A DNA stretch of 64,000 bases from assembly GCF_030123365.1 (NCBI RefSeq), contig NZ_CP126107.1, positions 4,859,501 through 4,923,500 on the forward strand. Direction: 5' to 3'. The stretch comes from Neobacillus sp. SuZ13. GTDB lineage: Bacteria > Bacillota > Bacilli > Bacillales > Cytobacillaceae. The notes beneath the pieces were generated by a model, which saw only the letters and a list, made by a program, of their open reading frames with translations, was not told where the DNA came from and did no database searches. A program made the position numbers and the translations under genes. This document shows, piece after piece, positions 1 through 7,776 of this stretch. Numbering within the stretch: the stretch's first letter is position 1; the number at the start of each line of letters is the position of its first letter.

Positions 1-86
1 CTTTTGAATTATTCATCTATGCATACAATATTCCCAATTAAATAGTTTCTCGCTCCATCCACTACGATTCCTCTCATTATTTCATC

Positions 87-103
87 TGGCACAATTCTTG
101 CAC
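87..103 (+). promoter_or_regulatory. Candidate sigma-54 (SigL) promoter
   Basis: The sequence reads TGGCACAATTCTTGCAC. The GG at 88-89 and GC at 100-101 are separated by exactly ten bases, the -24/-12 spacing of sigma-54 promoters (consensus TGGCAC-N5-TTGCA). It lies about 40 bp upstream of the ureohydrolase start. In Bacillus, SigL promoters serve arginine/ornithine (roc) catabolism with an enhancer-binding protein, which fits this gene. The activator gene would lie outside the window. Confidence 0.7.
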
Positions 104-141
104 TTTACCATATATGAAAATAAGAAATGGGGGAATCTTAA

Positions 142-1077
142 ATGCACTATCCATTATCACCGGATGTTAAACCAGAATTTTGTACCACCGGGACCTTTAT
201 GAGGTTACCCTCCCACAGGGAAAATGCTAAATTGGCCATTGTTGGAGTCCCGTTTGATACTGCAGCCTCCTTTCGTGTTGGTGCTCGGTTCGCTCCTCAG
301 GCTATTCGTCAGTCGTCAATGACTCTATTCCCATATCATCCGATTCACAAGGTTTATCCTTTTGACGAATGTAATGCCATTGACATCGGTGATATATCTG
401 TCATTCCACATAACATCCATCGCAGCTATGAGGTGATTGAAAAAGCAATGGGGGACTTGATGGAAAAAGGGATTATTCCTATTGGACTAGGGGGAGATCA
501 TTCTGTAACATTAGCCCATCTTCGAGCCGCAGTAAAAGTGCACGGTCCTGTTGCCTTAATTCACTTTGATTCTCATACAGATACTTGGGACACATATTAT
601 GAAGAAAAGTATTGGCATGGTTCACCATTCATCCGAGCATACGAAGAGAATCTCCTCATTCCTGATAAGGTTTTCCAAGTAGGAATTCGAGGAACTCTGA
701 ACCATCCCGGTGATATTGACGCCAGCACGGATTTAGGCTATCACGTGATAACAACGCCTGAGCTAAAGCAACGAGGTATTGAAAATGTCTTGAATGAAAT
801 GAAAGCAAAAATTGGTGATACTCCTTGTTTCTTAAGCTTTGATATTGATTTTGTTGATCCTTCATGCGCACCAGGAACGGGAACACTAGAAGTTGGTGGT
901 TTAAATAGTTTTGAAACGTTGCAAATCATTCGATCTCTAACTGATTTTCACTTTATTGGTTTTGACTTAGTTGAAGTCTTGCCACCATATGATCCGACTC
1001 AGATTACATCATTACTTGCTGCCACCATTATCCATGAATTTGCTAGTCTCGTTGCTCTAAAAATTAAACAAGGTTAA
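142..1077 (+). CDS. Agmatinase/guanidinobutyrase-type ureohydrolase
   Basis: A 311-residue member of the arginase/agmatinase family, which hydrolyses a guanidino compound to urea and an amine using a binuclear manganese centre in the cytosol. The metal-binding motifs are all present: GGDHS (His about residue 120), HFDSHTDTW, and SFDIDFVDPSCAPGTGT. The family cannot be resolved to agmatinase, guanidinobutyrase or guanidinopropionase by eye. The ATG follows a GGGGGA ribosome binding site. A sigma-54-type promoter precedes it, which suggests induction during use of arginine-derived compounds as nitrogen source. A bidirectional terminator follows. Confidence 0.85.
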   Translation: MHYPLSPDVKPEFCTTGTFMRLPSHRENAKLAIVGVPFDTAASFRVGARFAPQAIRQSSMTLFPYHPIHKVYPFDECNAIDIGDISVIPHNIHRSYEVIEKAMGDLMEKGIIPIGLGGDHSVTLAHLRAAVKVHGPVALIHFDSHTDTWDTYYEEKYWHGSPFIRAYEENLLIPDKVFQVGIRGTLNHPGDIDASTDLGYHVITTPELKQRGIENVLNEMKAKIGDTPCFLSFDIDFVDPSCAPGTGTLEVGGLNSFETLQIIRSLTDFHFIGFDLVEVLPPYDPTQITSLLAATIIHEFASLVALKIKQG

Positions 1078-1089
1078 TAGTTCAATATA

Positions 1090-1129
1090 AAAAAGCAGTG
1101 ATTCCATTTTTAGGAAACCACTGCTTTTT
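1090..1129. terminator. Bidirectional intrinsic terminator
   Basis: AAAAAGCAGTG (1090-1100) pairs with CACTGCTTTTT (1119-1129), with A and T runs on the two sides. It separates the convergent ureohydrolase and cell-wall hydrolase genes. Confidence 0.8.
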
Positions 1130-1171
1130 GTTTAGAGTACAATTGTTATGAAATACTACTTAACATAGCTT

Positions 1172-1774
1172 TTATTTCGCAAATCGGTGGTTACCAATGG
1201 TAACCGTTACTGGACGTGAGTAAATCCATTTACTTACAGCTGTTTTTGGATTATAGAAAAATAATGATCCATTTCCCTGGCCTCTGAATGCAAGTGCTTC
1301 ATTCACTGCTCTCTTTGAAGCAGCATCAGCTGGTTGATTAATTGTTCCATTTTTTACAGGCGTGAAGGCATAGTACCCATTCGACTTTTCATAAATAACA
1401 CCTTTAACGGTATTAGGGAAATCAGGGCTGGATACACGGTTAAGAATAACCGTTGCAACGGCTACTTTCCCTGCATATGGCTCCCCCACTGCCTCAGCAC
1501 GAACTAATCGAGCCATTAAATCTTTTTCTGCTGCCGTAATGGTAGAATTCGGGATTACTAGATTAGATCCTGCATAAAGAAGATTACTAGTTTTATTGTT
1601 TGCCTTTTTTAGATTATTAACAGTTACACCGTACTTCACGGCTATTTTCCAATAAGTTTCTCCTGATTGTACTTTATGCGTGGTCGTTGCCGCTTCTGTT
1701 GTTCCATTTAACGTAAAAGCTGACATTGATAAGATAAGTCCAGTCGCAATTAGTAATTTTTTAAATTTATTCAT
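1172..1774 (-). CDS. LysM + SleB/CwlJ-type cell-wall hydrolase
   Basis: A 200-residue exported protein. Residues 1-28 form a signal peptide (basic N-region, hydrophobic core, cleavage near TEA-A). A LysM peptidoglycan-binding domain occupies about residues 33-76 (VQSGETYWKIAVKYGV). A Hydrolase_2 (SleB/CwlJ) domain fills about 85-200, with the family motif LVRAEAVGEP carrying the likely catalytic Glu. Members of this family are cortex-lytic or vegetative wall hydrolases. The single LysM resembles a short SleB-like or YkvT-like protein more than full SleB. The start is supported by GGAGGT seven bases before ATG. It is transcribed alone and converges on the ureohydrolase gene. Confidence 0.82.
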   Translation of the reverse strand: MNKFKKLLIATGLILSMSAFTLNGTTEAATTTHKVQSGETYWKIAVKYGVTVNNLKKANNKTSNLLYAGSNLVIPNSTITAAEKDLMARLVRAEAVGEPYAGKVAVATVILNRVSSPDFPNTVKGVIYEKSNGYYAFTPVKNGTINQPADAASKRAVNEALAFRGQGNGSLFFYNPKTAVSKWIYSRPVTVTIGNHRFAK

Positions 1775-2141
1775 ATTTTATTACCTCCAATATTTGTTCC
1801 GCGCTTGTCATACTAATAAGGCTAACAGTTGTTACAATCGGATTCATTGCCCAAAAAATGGTAACGAATAAGATGCTTAAATAGCGCCCAGCATAAAGGG
1901 ATTTGTCTACTAAATAGAATTATCTTCCATTAATATATTCATTCCATTAGATGGACATTGTGGAAGTAATAGGTTAAATTATTACAAATTGTTTCATGCT
2001 TGTAACATACAAATAGAGTGTAACGCTCTTTAAAACCAATGAATTTTTCACTAAATTGACAACAAATTCCTCAAATACATACAGGATTTCTGCTGAATCT
2101 TTGGTAATAATATAAGTGAAGTGATAAAGGAGGCTATTTTT
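1775..2141. other. Intergenic region between divergent hydrolase and dps genes
   Basis: An AT-rich 367-bp gap that should contain the divergent promoters. A TTGACA is present at 2056-2061, but I see no well-spaced -10 for it. A weak hairpin lies near 2019-2033. No coding frame with a ribosome binding site was found, so nothing firm can be assigned. Confidence 0.4.
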
Positions 2142-2588
2142 ATGGAAAATCAGTTAGTCAGTGTACTTAACAAACAGATTGCAAACTGGTCTGTACTGTA
2201 TACGAAGTTACATAACTATCACTGGTATGTAAAAGGTGGACAATTTTTCACCTTACATGTCAAATTTGAAGAGTTTTATAATGAGGCGGGTCTTCATGTC
2301 GATGAACTAGCAGAACGTTTGCTATCCATTGGTGGAAAACCTGCAGCTACCATGAAGGAATACCTTGAGATCTCATCAATAAAAGAAGCGTCAGGTAACG
2401 AATCTGCGGATGAAATGGTTGAATCTATTATCAACGACTTCTCAATTATTATTGGCGAATTGAAAGAAGGCATGAGCTTTGCCGAAGAAAATAATGATGA
2501 AACAACAGGAGATATGCTGCTTGCGATTCATTCTGGCCTTGAGAAACATGTTTGGATGCTAACGGCTTTCTTAGGCAGATCCATTTAG
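2142..2588 (+). CDS. dps: Dps-family ferritin-like DNA-protection protein
   Basis: A 148-residue Dps/MrgA-type protein that oligomerises to a 12-mer, oxidises ferrous iron with peroxide and protects DNA. The conserved dinuclear-site segment is visible: NYHWYVKGGQFFTLHVKFEEFY, then NEAGLHVDELAERLLSIGG with the HxxxDExxxR pattern. Length is typical for the family. The ATG at 2142 is preferred over an in-frame GTG at 2121 because AAAGGAGG lies eight bases upstream of it. A terminator follows, so the gene is monocistronic. PerR or SigB control is common for dps, but I could not identify a convincing operator. Confidence 0.9.
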   Translation: MENQLVSVLNKQIANWSVLYTKLHNYHWYVKGGQFFTLHVKFEEFYNEAGLHVDELAERLLSIGGKPAATMKEYLEISSIKEASGNESADEMVESIINDFSIIIGELKEGMSFAEENNDETTGDMLLAIHSGLEKHVWMLTAFLGRSI

Positions 2589-2598
2589 AATCACACTA

Positions 2599-2630
2599 CA
2601 GTCCAACCATTGGTTGGACTGTTTTCTTAT
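2599..2630 (+). terminator. Intrinsic terminator after dps
   Basis: CAGTCCAACC and GGTTGGACTG form a stem of about ten base pairs with a very short loop, followed by GTTTTCTT. Confidence 0.75.
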
Positions 2631-2652
2631 TTATAATAATTATTAAAAAGGA

Positions 2653-2682
2653 TTGACTTTCACTTAATATTTATATTATTAT
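2653..2682 (+). promoter_or_regulatory. Candidate promoter for the Grx-TrxR gene
   Basis: TTGACT (2653-2658) and TATTAT (2677-2682) are separated by 18 bp, upstream of the TTG start at 2714. The surrounding AT-rich TATTATTA-like stretch could also hold a Fur-family (PerR) box, but no clean palindrome is seen. Confidence 0.45.
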
Positions 2683-2713
2683 TAAATTATCAAATAATTG
2701 GAGGTTGGAAAAA

Positions 2714-3979
2714 TTGTCTAAACCTGAAGTGATCGTTTATAGCAGTTCCGGCTGTCCCTATTGTGAAAAAGTAAAATCATTCTTAAAAGATCGCCACATT
2801 GATTTCGAAGAGCGGAATGCTTCCATACATAAGGAATATTTTGATCAATTAAAGGAACGGAAAATTTATGGAACACCAGCAACGCTTATTAATGGAAAAC
2901 TAGTCCTTGGCTTTCAGGAGAAAAAATTAAATAAATTACTTGGACTCTCGGATGACCAAGTTCCTGTGCTTAGCTCTGCAAAGACTGAAACTAGCAATGC
3001 AAATGCTGATACTATTTTTCAAGCAGTCAATGAAAATGTTCTTGACGAAGTCTATGATTTTGTTACCATCGGCGGCGGTCCCGCCGGAGCATCTGCAGCT
3101 GTTTATTCAGCCCGAGGCAAGTTAAAAACACTCGTGATTGATAAAGCCCCAAAAGCTGGCACACTTGCCATCACACATAAAATCGCGAACTACCCAGGTG
3201 TACGCGAAGAAGTTACCGGGCTTGAACTTTTAACAAGAATGCAAGCACAAGCGAAGGATTTTGGAGCAGAATTCGTTCGTTCAACTGTCCTATCTGTTGA
3301 TTTTTCAAATGAAATCAAAATGATAGAATTAGCCGAAGGTACCATTAAAGCTAAAAGTGTCTTTATTGCTGTAGGTGCAAAAGCCCCTTCCGGTAAGATT
3401 AAAGGGGAAGAAGAATACACAGGACGTGGTGTTAGCTATTGTTCAACCTGTGATGCAGCCTTTTATCAAGACAGAGTGGTCGCTGTTGTTGGTGATAATG
3501 ATGAAGCCATCCACGAGGCAGAAACTTTGGCCAAGTATTGTAAAACAGTAAAGTTGTTAATTCCAACTGAATTAAAGGGCGATGTAGATCTTTCTGTATT
3601 GGAAAATAACTCTAATGTTGAAATTTATAAACGTCATCGTGTAAGAGAAATTATTGGGACAGATAGTGTGGAGAAAATTGTTGTGCTTACCGATAAAAAG
3701 GAAGAGCAGTTATGGGATGTGGATGGAATCTTCTTATATCTCGGCGGTATGATGCCAGGTACAGACTTCTTAAAAGGAGCGGTGATCCGCGATGAAGAAG
3801 GCTATTGTTTAGTAGATGAGTACTTACGCACAAATGTTGACGGAGTCTTTGCAGGCGGCGACGCCAGAAGAACACCGATTAAACAAGCAGTTATTTCAGC
3901 AGCTGACGGGGCAATTGCAGCTTTGAGTGCCGAGCAGCATGTCAATAAACGGTCAAAACTCCGCCCACAGTATTCATAA
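2714..3979 (+). CDS. Glutaredoxin-thioredoxin reductase fusion flavoprotein
   Basis: A 421-residue fusion. Residues 1-75 are a glutaredoxin fold with the redox pair CPYC and the cis-Pro segment YGTPATLI. A linker of about 40 residues follows, then a thioredoxin-reductase-like domain with the FAD motif GGGPAGASAAVYSARG, the active-site pair CSTCDAAF, and the C-terminal FAD motif GGDARRTPIKQAV. The NADPH-domain glycine motif reads VVGDNDEAI rather than GGGxxA, so it is degenerate. It may use NAD(P)H to reduce its own glutaredoxin module. TTG at 2714 is chosen because GGAGGT lies eight bases upstream, whereas the in-frame TTG at 2705 overlaps that site. A bidirectional terminator follows. Confidence 0.83.
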   Translation: MSKPEVIVYSSSGCPYCEKVKSFLKDRHIDFEERNASIHKEYFDQLKERKIYGTPATLINGKLVLGFQEKKLNKLLGLSDDQVPVLSSAKTETSNANADTIFQAVNENVLDEVYDFVTIGGGPAGASAAVYSARGKLKTLVIDKAPKAGTLAITHKIANYPGVREEVTGLELLTRMQAQAKDFGAEFVRSTVLSVDFSNEIKMIELAEGTIKAKSVFIAVGAKAPSGKIKGEEEYTGRGVSYCSTCDAAFYQDRVVAVVGDNDEAIHEAETLAKYCKTVKLLIPTELKGDVDLSVLENNSNVEIYKRHRVREIIGTDSVEKIVVLTDKKEEQLWDVDGIFLYLGGMMPGTDFLKGAVIRDEEGYCLVDEYLRTNVDGVFAGGDARRTPIKQAVISAADGAIAALSAEQHVNKRSKLRPQYS

Positions 3980-4007
3980 AAAAAGACGGCAGCTGCCGTC
4001 TTTTTTA
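3978..4007. terminator. Bidirectional intrinsic terminator
   Basis: AAAAAAGACGGCAGCTGCCG continues into TCTTTTTTA, giving a perfect GC-rich palindrome with A and T flanks between convergent genes. Confidence 0.85.
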
Positions 4008-4023
4008 TTGCTAATCATTAGTT

Positions 4024-5004
4024 TTAAACGAGGATTGTTGCTTTCACCCCATTAACCACATACGACGGTGCTTCACCGTTTAACACCTTAACGATGTTTC
4101 CTGCTGCCATAATTGCCATGGCATCACGCGTTTCATAAGTAGCATTTCCGATATGTGGAGTTAGTACAACGTTTTTCAGCTTTTTCAAACCGTCGCTTAT
4201 TTCAGGTTCGAATTCAAATACATCAATTCCTGCTCCCTCAATCTGTTTCTCTGCTAAGGCCTTAATCAGCGCCGCCTCGTCAACGATTGGTCCACGGGCA
4301 CAGTTAATTAAATAGGCAGTTGATTTCATCATTTCAAACTGCTTTGTGCTAAACATATGTTTCAGCGCTGGATTATAAGAACAATTTATCGCAATAAAAT
4401 CTGATTCTGCAACTAACTCATCAAACGATACATAGGTGGCATTAAGTGCCTGTTCAACTTCTAGGTTTTTTCGATTCGGACCTGTATATAGGACCTTCAT
4501 ATCAAAGGCAGCCGCTCTTTTCGCAACTGCTTGGCCAATTTGACCAAATCCAACAATACCGATGGTTTTTCCTGTTACTTCCCGGCCTCGAAAATAAAGA
4601 GGGGCCCACCCATTAAAACCAACCGTCCGACAGACTTCATCCCCTTCAGCTACTCTTCTTGCTGAGGCAAGTAAAAGGGCCATAGTCAGATCAGCTGTTG
4701 CAGCAGTAGACGCTATAGGTGTATTTGTAACTGGGATTTCTTTGGATGCGGCATATTCAAAGTCAATATTATTAAATCCAGCTCCATAGTTTGCAATAAT
4801 CTTTAAGTTAGGGGCTTGGTCAATTACTTCTTTTGTTACAGGGGTAGATAATAAACTGAGAAGAGCATCCTTATCTTTGATTCGCTCTCTTAATTCTGTA
4901 TCAGAAATCAATTTCTCGCCTGAAAATACTTCAACCTCGTGATTTTCTATCAACAACTCTAGCCCCTTTTGCGGGATCTCACCTGCTACTAAAATTTTTG
5001 CCAT
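4024..5004 (-). CDS. D-isomer 2-hydroxyacid dehydrogenase
   Basis: A 326-residue NAD(P)-dependent oxidoreductase of the D-2-hydroxyacid dehydrogenase family (glyoxylate/hydroxypyruvate reductase, phosphoglycerate dehydrogenase-like). The Rossmann motif is GFGQIGQAVA. The catalytic set is present: Arg in NCARGPIVDE, Glu in FEFEPE, and His in LTPHIGNAT. The substrate cannot be told from sequence, though glyoxylate or 2-ketogluconate-type reductases are plausible. It is monocistronic, with a ribosome binding site (GAGAGGTG) before ATG and a terminator shared with the upstream convergent gene. Confidence 0.85.
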   Translation of the reverse strand: MAKILVAGEIPQKGLELLIENHEVEVFSGEKLISDTELRERIKDKDALLSLLSTPVTKEVIDQAPNLKIIANYGAGFNNIDFEYAASKEIPVTNTPIASTAATADLTMALLLASARRVAEGDEVCRTVGFNGWAPLYFRGREVTGKTIGIVGFGQIGQAVAKRAAAFDMKVLYTGPNRKNLEVEQALNATYVSFDELVAESDFIAINCSYNPALKHMFSTKQFEMMKSTAYLINCARGPIVDEAALIKALAEKQIEGAGIDVFEFEPEISDGLKKLKNVVLTPHIGNATYETRDAMAIMAAGNIVKVLNGEAPSYVVNGVKATILV

Positions 5005-5232
5005 TGCCTAACACCTCTCCTGAATAAAATGACTGCCTTTTCCATTAATCCAAATAACTGTATATTATTATACTATAACAACAGGTTCTATAAAATTGTT
5101 TATTTATTAAATTTACTTCAACGATTTTTCTAAATAAATTATTTTCTTTTTCTAGGAGTCAACGTTTGTCCATTTCATCTTCTCCCTTCTGGCATACATT
5201 ATAATAACTCAGCAATGCAGGAGGTGATTGCT

Positions 5233-5319
5233 ATGGGACATGGACATAACAGCAGCTTCGCTTTAATTGTTGTGTTGTTTATTCTATTGATCATTGTTGG
5301 TGCATCCTTTATTTACTAA
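5233..5319 (+). CDS. YjcZ-family small sporulation-type membrane peptide
   Basis: A 28-residue peptide starting MGHGHNSSFALIVVLF and ending GASFIY. A short His/Gly-rich hydrophilic N-terminus is followed by one hydrophobic segment, the hallmark of the YjcZ/YhzD-type sporulation proteins common in multiple copies in Bacillus. The start is supported by GGAGGTG seven bases upstream, and a terminator follows within 25 bp. Function is unknown; it is likely a spore or mother-cell membrane component. Confidence 0.8.
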   Translation: MGHGHNSSFALIVVLFILLIIVGASFIY

Positions 5320-5339
5320 TTGAGGCTTAGTGCCGACAG

Positions 5340-5379
5340 AAAAGAGCGGGAAACCTATTGGTTTCGCCGCTCTTTTTTA
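5340..5379. terminator. Bidirectional intrinsic terminator
   Basis: AAAGAGCGGGAAACC and GGTTTCGCCGCTCTTTTTT pair with one bulged base. It lies between the convergent small sporulation gene and bdbC. Confidence 0.8.
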
Positions 5380-5383
5380 TGTA

Positions 5384-5794
5384 CTATAATTGCTTTTTGT
5401 CACGAGAGATTATGATTAAGCAAACAGTAATAATCATAAAAGCAATGAAAGCTAATAAAGGAATAGTAATAAAGCCAAGCCAGTTAATGTAATCCTTTGA
5501 GCAGGGCACTCCAGATGTACACATTTCAAATTGCTGTAAATACGGTATTTTTTGTAATAACGTATGGTATCCAGCGATTAGCAGACCAACGATAGACAAT
5601 GGCAGAGCATATTTATAGATGCCTTGGTCGTTTCGGTAAACTGCCACTCCGAGGATGATGGCTAACGGGTACATAAATATCCTTTGATACCAACAAAGTG
5701 TACATGGAATAAAATGCATCACCTCACTAAAATAGAGACTGCCTAGTGTGGCAATGATGGCTGCTATCCAGGCGAGAAGTAAGGACTTATTCAT
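5384..5794 (-). CDS. bdbC: DsbB-like thiol:quinone oxidoreductase BdbC
   Basis: A 136-residue membrane protein with four predicted helices and two periplasm-side cysteine pairs: CTLCWYQR near residue 35 and CTSGVPC near residue 96. This is the BdbC/DsbB arrangement that reoxidises a DsbA-type thiol oxidase and passes electrons to menaquinone. It begins three bases after the stop of the DsbA-like gene, so the two form an operon and a functional couple for disulfide formation in exported proteins. Confidence 0.88.
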   Translation of the reverse strand: MNKSLLLAWIAAIIATLGSLYFSEVMHFIPCTLCWYQRIFMYPLAIILGVAVYRNDQGIYKYALPLSIVGLLIAGYHTLLQKIPYLQQFEMCTSGVPCSKDYINWLGFITIPLLAFIAFMIITVCLIIISRDKKQL

Positions 5795-5796
5795 GC

Positions 5797-6501
5797 TTAA
5801 TCACCCTTCGCAGCTTTTTCAACCATGTCTTTTAAGTCATCGATGGTTTGTCCATCAAACTTTTCCCCATTAACGTAAATGGTTGGGGTTCCTGTAACAC
5901 CTAATTTTTGAGCGTAATCCATATCTTTTTGCCAAGCATCATTGGATTTCTTAGCATCGAAATTCTTTACGACCTTGTCAACATCGCTAGCGCTAGCCAC
6001 TTCTTTTAAGGTATTCGTCAAAAATTCTTCCGTAAAAACGTCCATTTTCTCATATTTGCTATCTTCGGGCTGTTTTTCGTAAAGGAGCTCATGGAATTTC
6101 CAAAACGTATCATTGCCAAGTTCCGCGAAAACGGATTCCGCAAATTTAGCTGATCGTTCGGAGTCAACGTTAATGAACGAATCATTCATAAAATAAAACT
6201 TTGCTTTGCCGGTATCAACAAGTTCCTTTTGAATAATTGGTACAACATCCTTGCCAAAGTTTTTGCAATTCGGGCATTTATAATCACCAAATTCAATAAT
6301 CGAAACGGGAGCTGATTCCTTACCTAAGTATGGCTGATTGCTATAATCAATTTTTGTGGATGTGGTTTTATCTTGTTGTTTGGAGTGATTGCCTAAAAAA
6401 ATGAAACCTAAAATAAAAACGGCAACCAAGCCGACCATCCAAAAAGTAAAAGCAGAGGATGATTTTGCTTCTTTTTTCTTATCTTTATTATTATTTGCCA
6501 T
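5797..6501 (-). CDS. bdbD: DsbA-like thiol-disulfide oxidoreductase BdbD
   Basis: A 234-residue protein with one N-terminal membrane anchor (about residues 18-38) and an extracytoplasmic thioredoxin-fold domain with a DsbA-type helical insertion. The active site is CPNCKNF and the cis-Pro loop is GVTGTPTIYVNG. It introduces disulfides into secreted or competence proteins and is recharged by the adjacent BdbC. The ATG at 6501 is chosen over an ATG 51 bases upstream because GGAG lies eight bases before it. Confidence 0.88.
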   Translation of the reverse strand: MANNNKDKKKEAKSSSAFTFWMVGLVAVFILGFIFLGNHSKQQDKTTSTKIDYSNQPYLGKESAPVSIIEFGDYKCPNCKNFGKDVVPIIQKELVDTGKAKFYFMNDSFINVDSERSAKFAESVFAELGNDTFWKFHELLYEKQPEDSKYEKMDVFTEEFLTNTLKEVASASDVDKVVKNFDAKKSNDAWQKDMDYAQKLGVTGTPTIYVNGEKFDGQTIDDLKDMVEKAAKGD

Positions 6502-6596
6502 AATAGTCTCCTTTTTATAGATGTGAGTTTTCATAGCTAGTATAAATATCACTTATCCCACTGAATAATGCAAATAAAAGGGCCTTCTTACATATA

Positions 6597-6626
6597 AAAA
6601 AATGCCATCCTAAAATGGCATTTTTC
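6597..6626 (-). terminator. Intrinsic terminator after aldo/keto reductase
   Basis: AAAAATGCCAT and ATGGCATTTTT form an 11-bp stem around CCTAAA, with U runs possible in both directions. Confidence 0.8.
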
Positions 6627-6640
6627 ACAATTCGTCTACA

Positions 6641-7633
6641 CTAGCTTTTAAGAATATCCTCAATCCTTGCTAATTCTTCCTCTGAAAAATCAAGGTTATT
6701 CAACGCGGCAACGTTTTCCTCAATTTGACTCACTCTGCTCGCACCAATTAGGACAGTAGTAACCCTTCCACCCCGTAAAACCCAAGCAAGGGCCATTTGT
6801 GAAAGACTTTGACCACGCTCTGTTGCAATGTCATTTAATTTTTGAACTCGAGCCAATACTTCAGCAGTTACATGCTCCTCACGCAAGAACCCTGTAGAGC
6901 TTGCTGCACGAGAATTGGCTGGAATCCCTGTTAGGTATTTATTCGTTAATAAACCTTGTGCTAACGGACTAAACGCAATCGAACCTACCCCGTTTTCCTG
7001 AAGCACATCCTGTAAGCCGTCCTCTATCCAACGGTTAAACATGGAATATTTGGGTTGATGGATTAACAAAGGTGTTCCTAATTGATTTAATATTTTAATT
7101 GCGTCAGCAGTTTGTTCGGCACTATAGTTAGAAATTCCAACATATAAGGCTTTACCTTGACGAACAATAGAATCTAATGCTCCCAGGGTTTCCTCAAGCG
7201 GTGTATTTGGATCTGGCCGGTGCGAATAAAAAATATCCACATAATCAAGGCCCATTCGTTTTAAACTCTGATCTAGACTAGATACTAAGTATTTTCTCGA
7301 GCCCCAATCCCCATAGGGTCCTGGCCACATCGTATAGCCAGCTTTTGTAGATATGATCATTTCATCACGGTAAGGAGCAAAGTCTGTTTTTAAGATTCGA
7401 CCAAACATTTCTTCAGCTGAACCTGGCGGCGGACCATAATTGTTGGCCAAATCAAAGTGGGCAATCCCCAAATCAAACGCTCTTCTGAGCATGGCCCGTC
7501 CATTTTCATAGGGATCTACTCCGCCAAAGTTATGCCAAAGCCCCAGCGAGACGGCCGGCAGCATTAATCCTGAACGGCCGCTGCGATTATATTTCATAAA
7601 TTCATACCGATTTTCGGCTGCTTGGTAGATCAT
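6641..7633 (-). CDS. Aldo/keto reductase, YghZ/Kv-beta-like
   Basis: A 330-residue NADPH-dependent aldo/keto reductase. Family features include HFDLANNYGPPPGSAEE with the catalytic Asp and Tyr, a Lys in STKAGY, and the cofactor-binding SPLAQGLLTNKY segment. GSAEEMFGRIL and WPGPYGDWGSRKY are characteristic of the YghZ (L-glyceraldehyde-3-phosphate reductase) branch, so methylglyoxal or glyceraldehyde-3-phosphate reduction is plausible but not proven. The start follows GATGAGG. It is a single gene with its own terminator. Confidence 0.85.
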   Translation of the reverse strand: MIYQAAENRYEFMKYNRSGRSGLMLPAVSLGLWHNFGGVDPYENGRAMLRRAFDLGIAHFDLANNYGPPPGSAEEMFGRILKTDFAPYRDEMIISTKAGYTMWPGPYGDWGSRKYLVSSLDQSLKRMGLDYVDIFYSHRPDPNTPLEETLGALDSIVRQGKALYVGISNYSAEQTADAIKILNQLGTPLLIHQPKYSMFNRWIEDGLQDVLQENGVGSIAFSPLAQGLLTNKYLTGIPANSRAASSTGFLREEHVTAEVLARVQKLNDIATERGQSLSQMALAWVLRGGRVTTVLIGASRVSQIEENVAALNNLDFSEEELARIEDILKS

Positions 7634-7776
7634 GTAGTTTTCCTCATCCCTATATTTTTTTTGATACGCTAACTATATCATATTAATAAAATTTCATTCA
7701 CCATAGTTGCAATATTTGAGTAATAAACTGAAACTTTGATAAAATAAACAGACTACATTTTATGAGGAGTAAAAAA

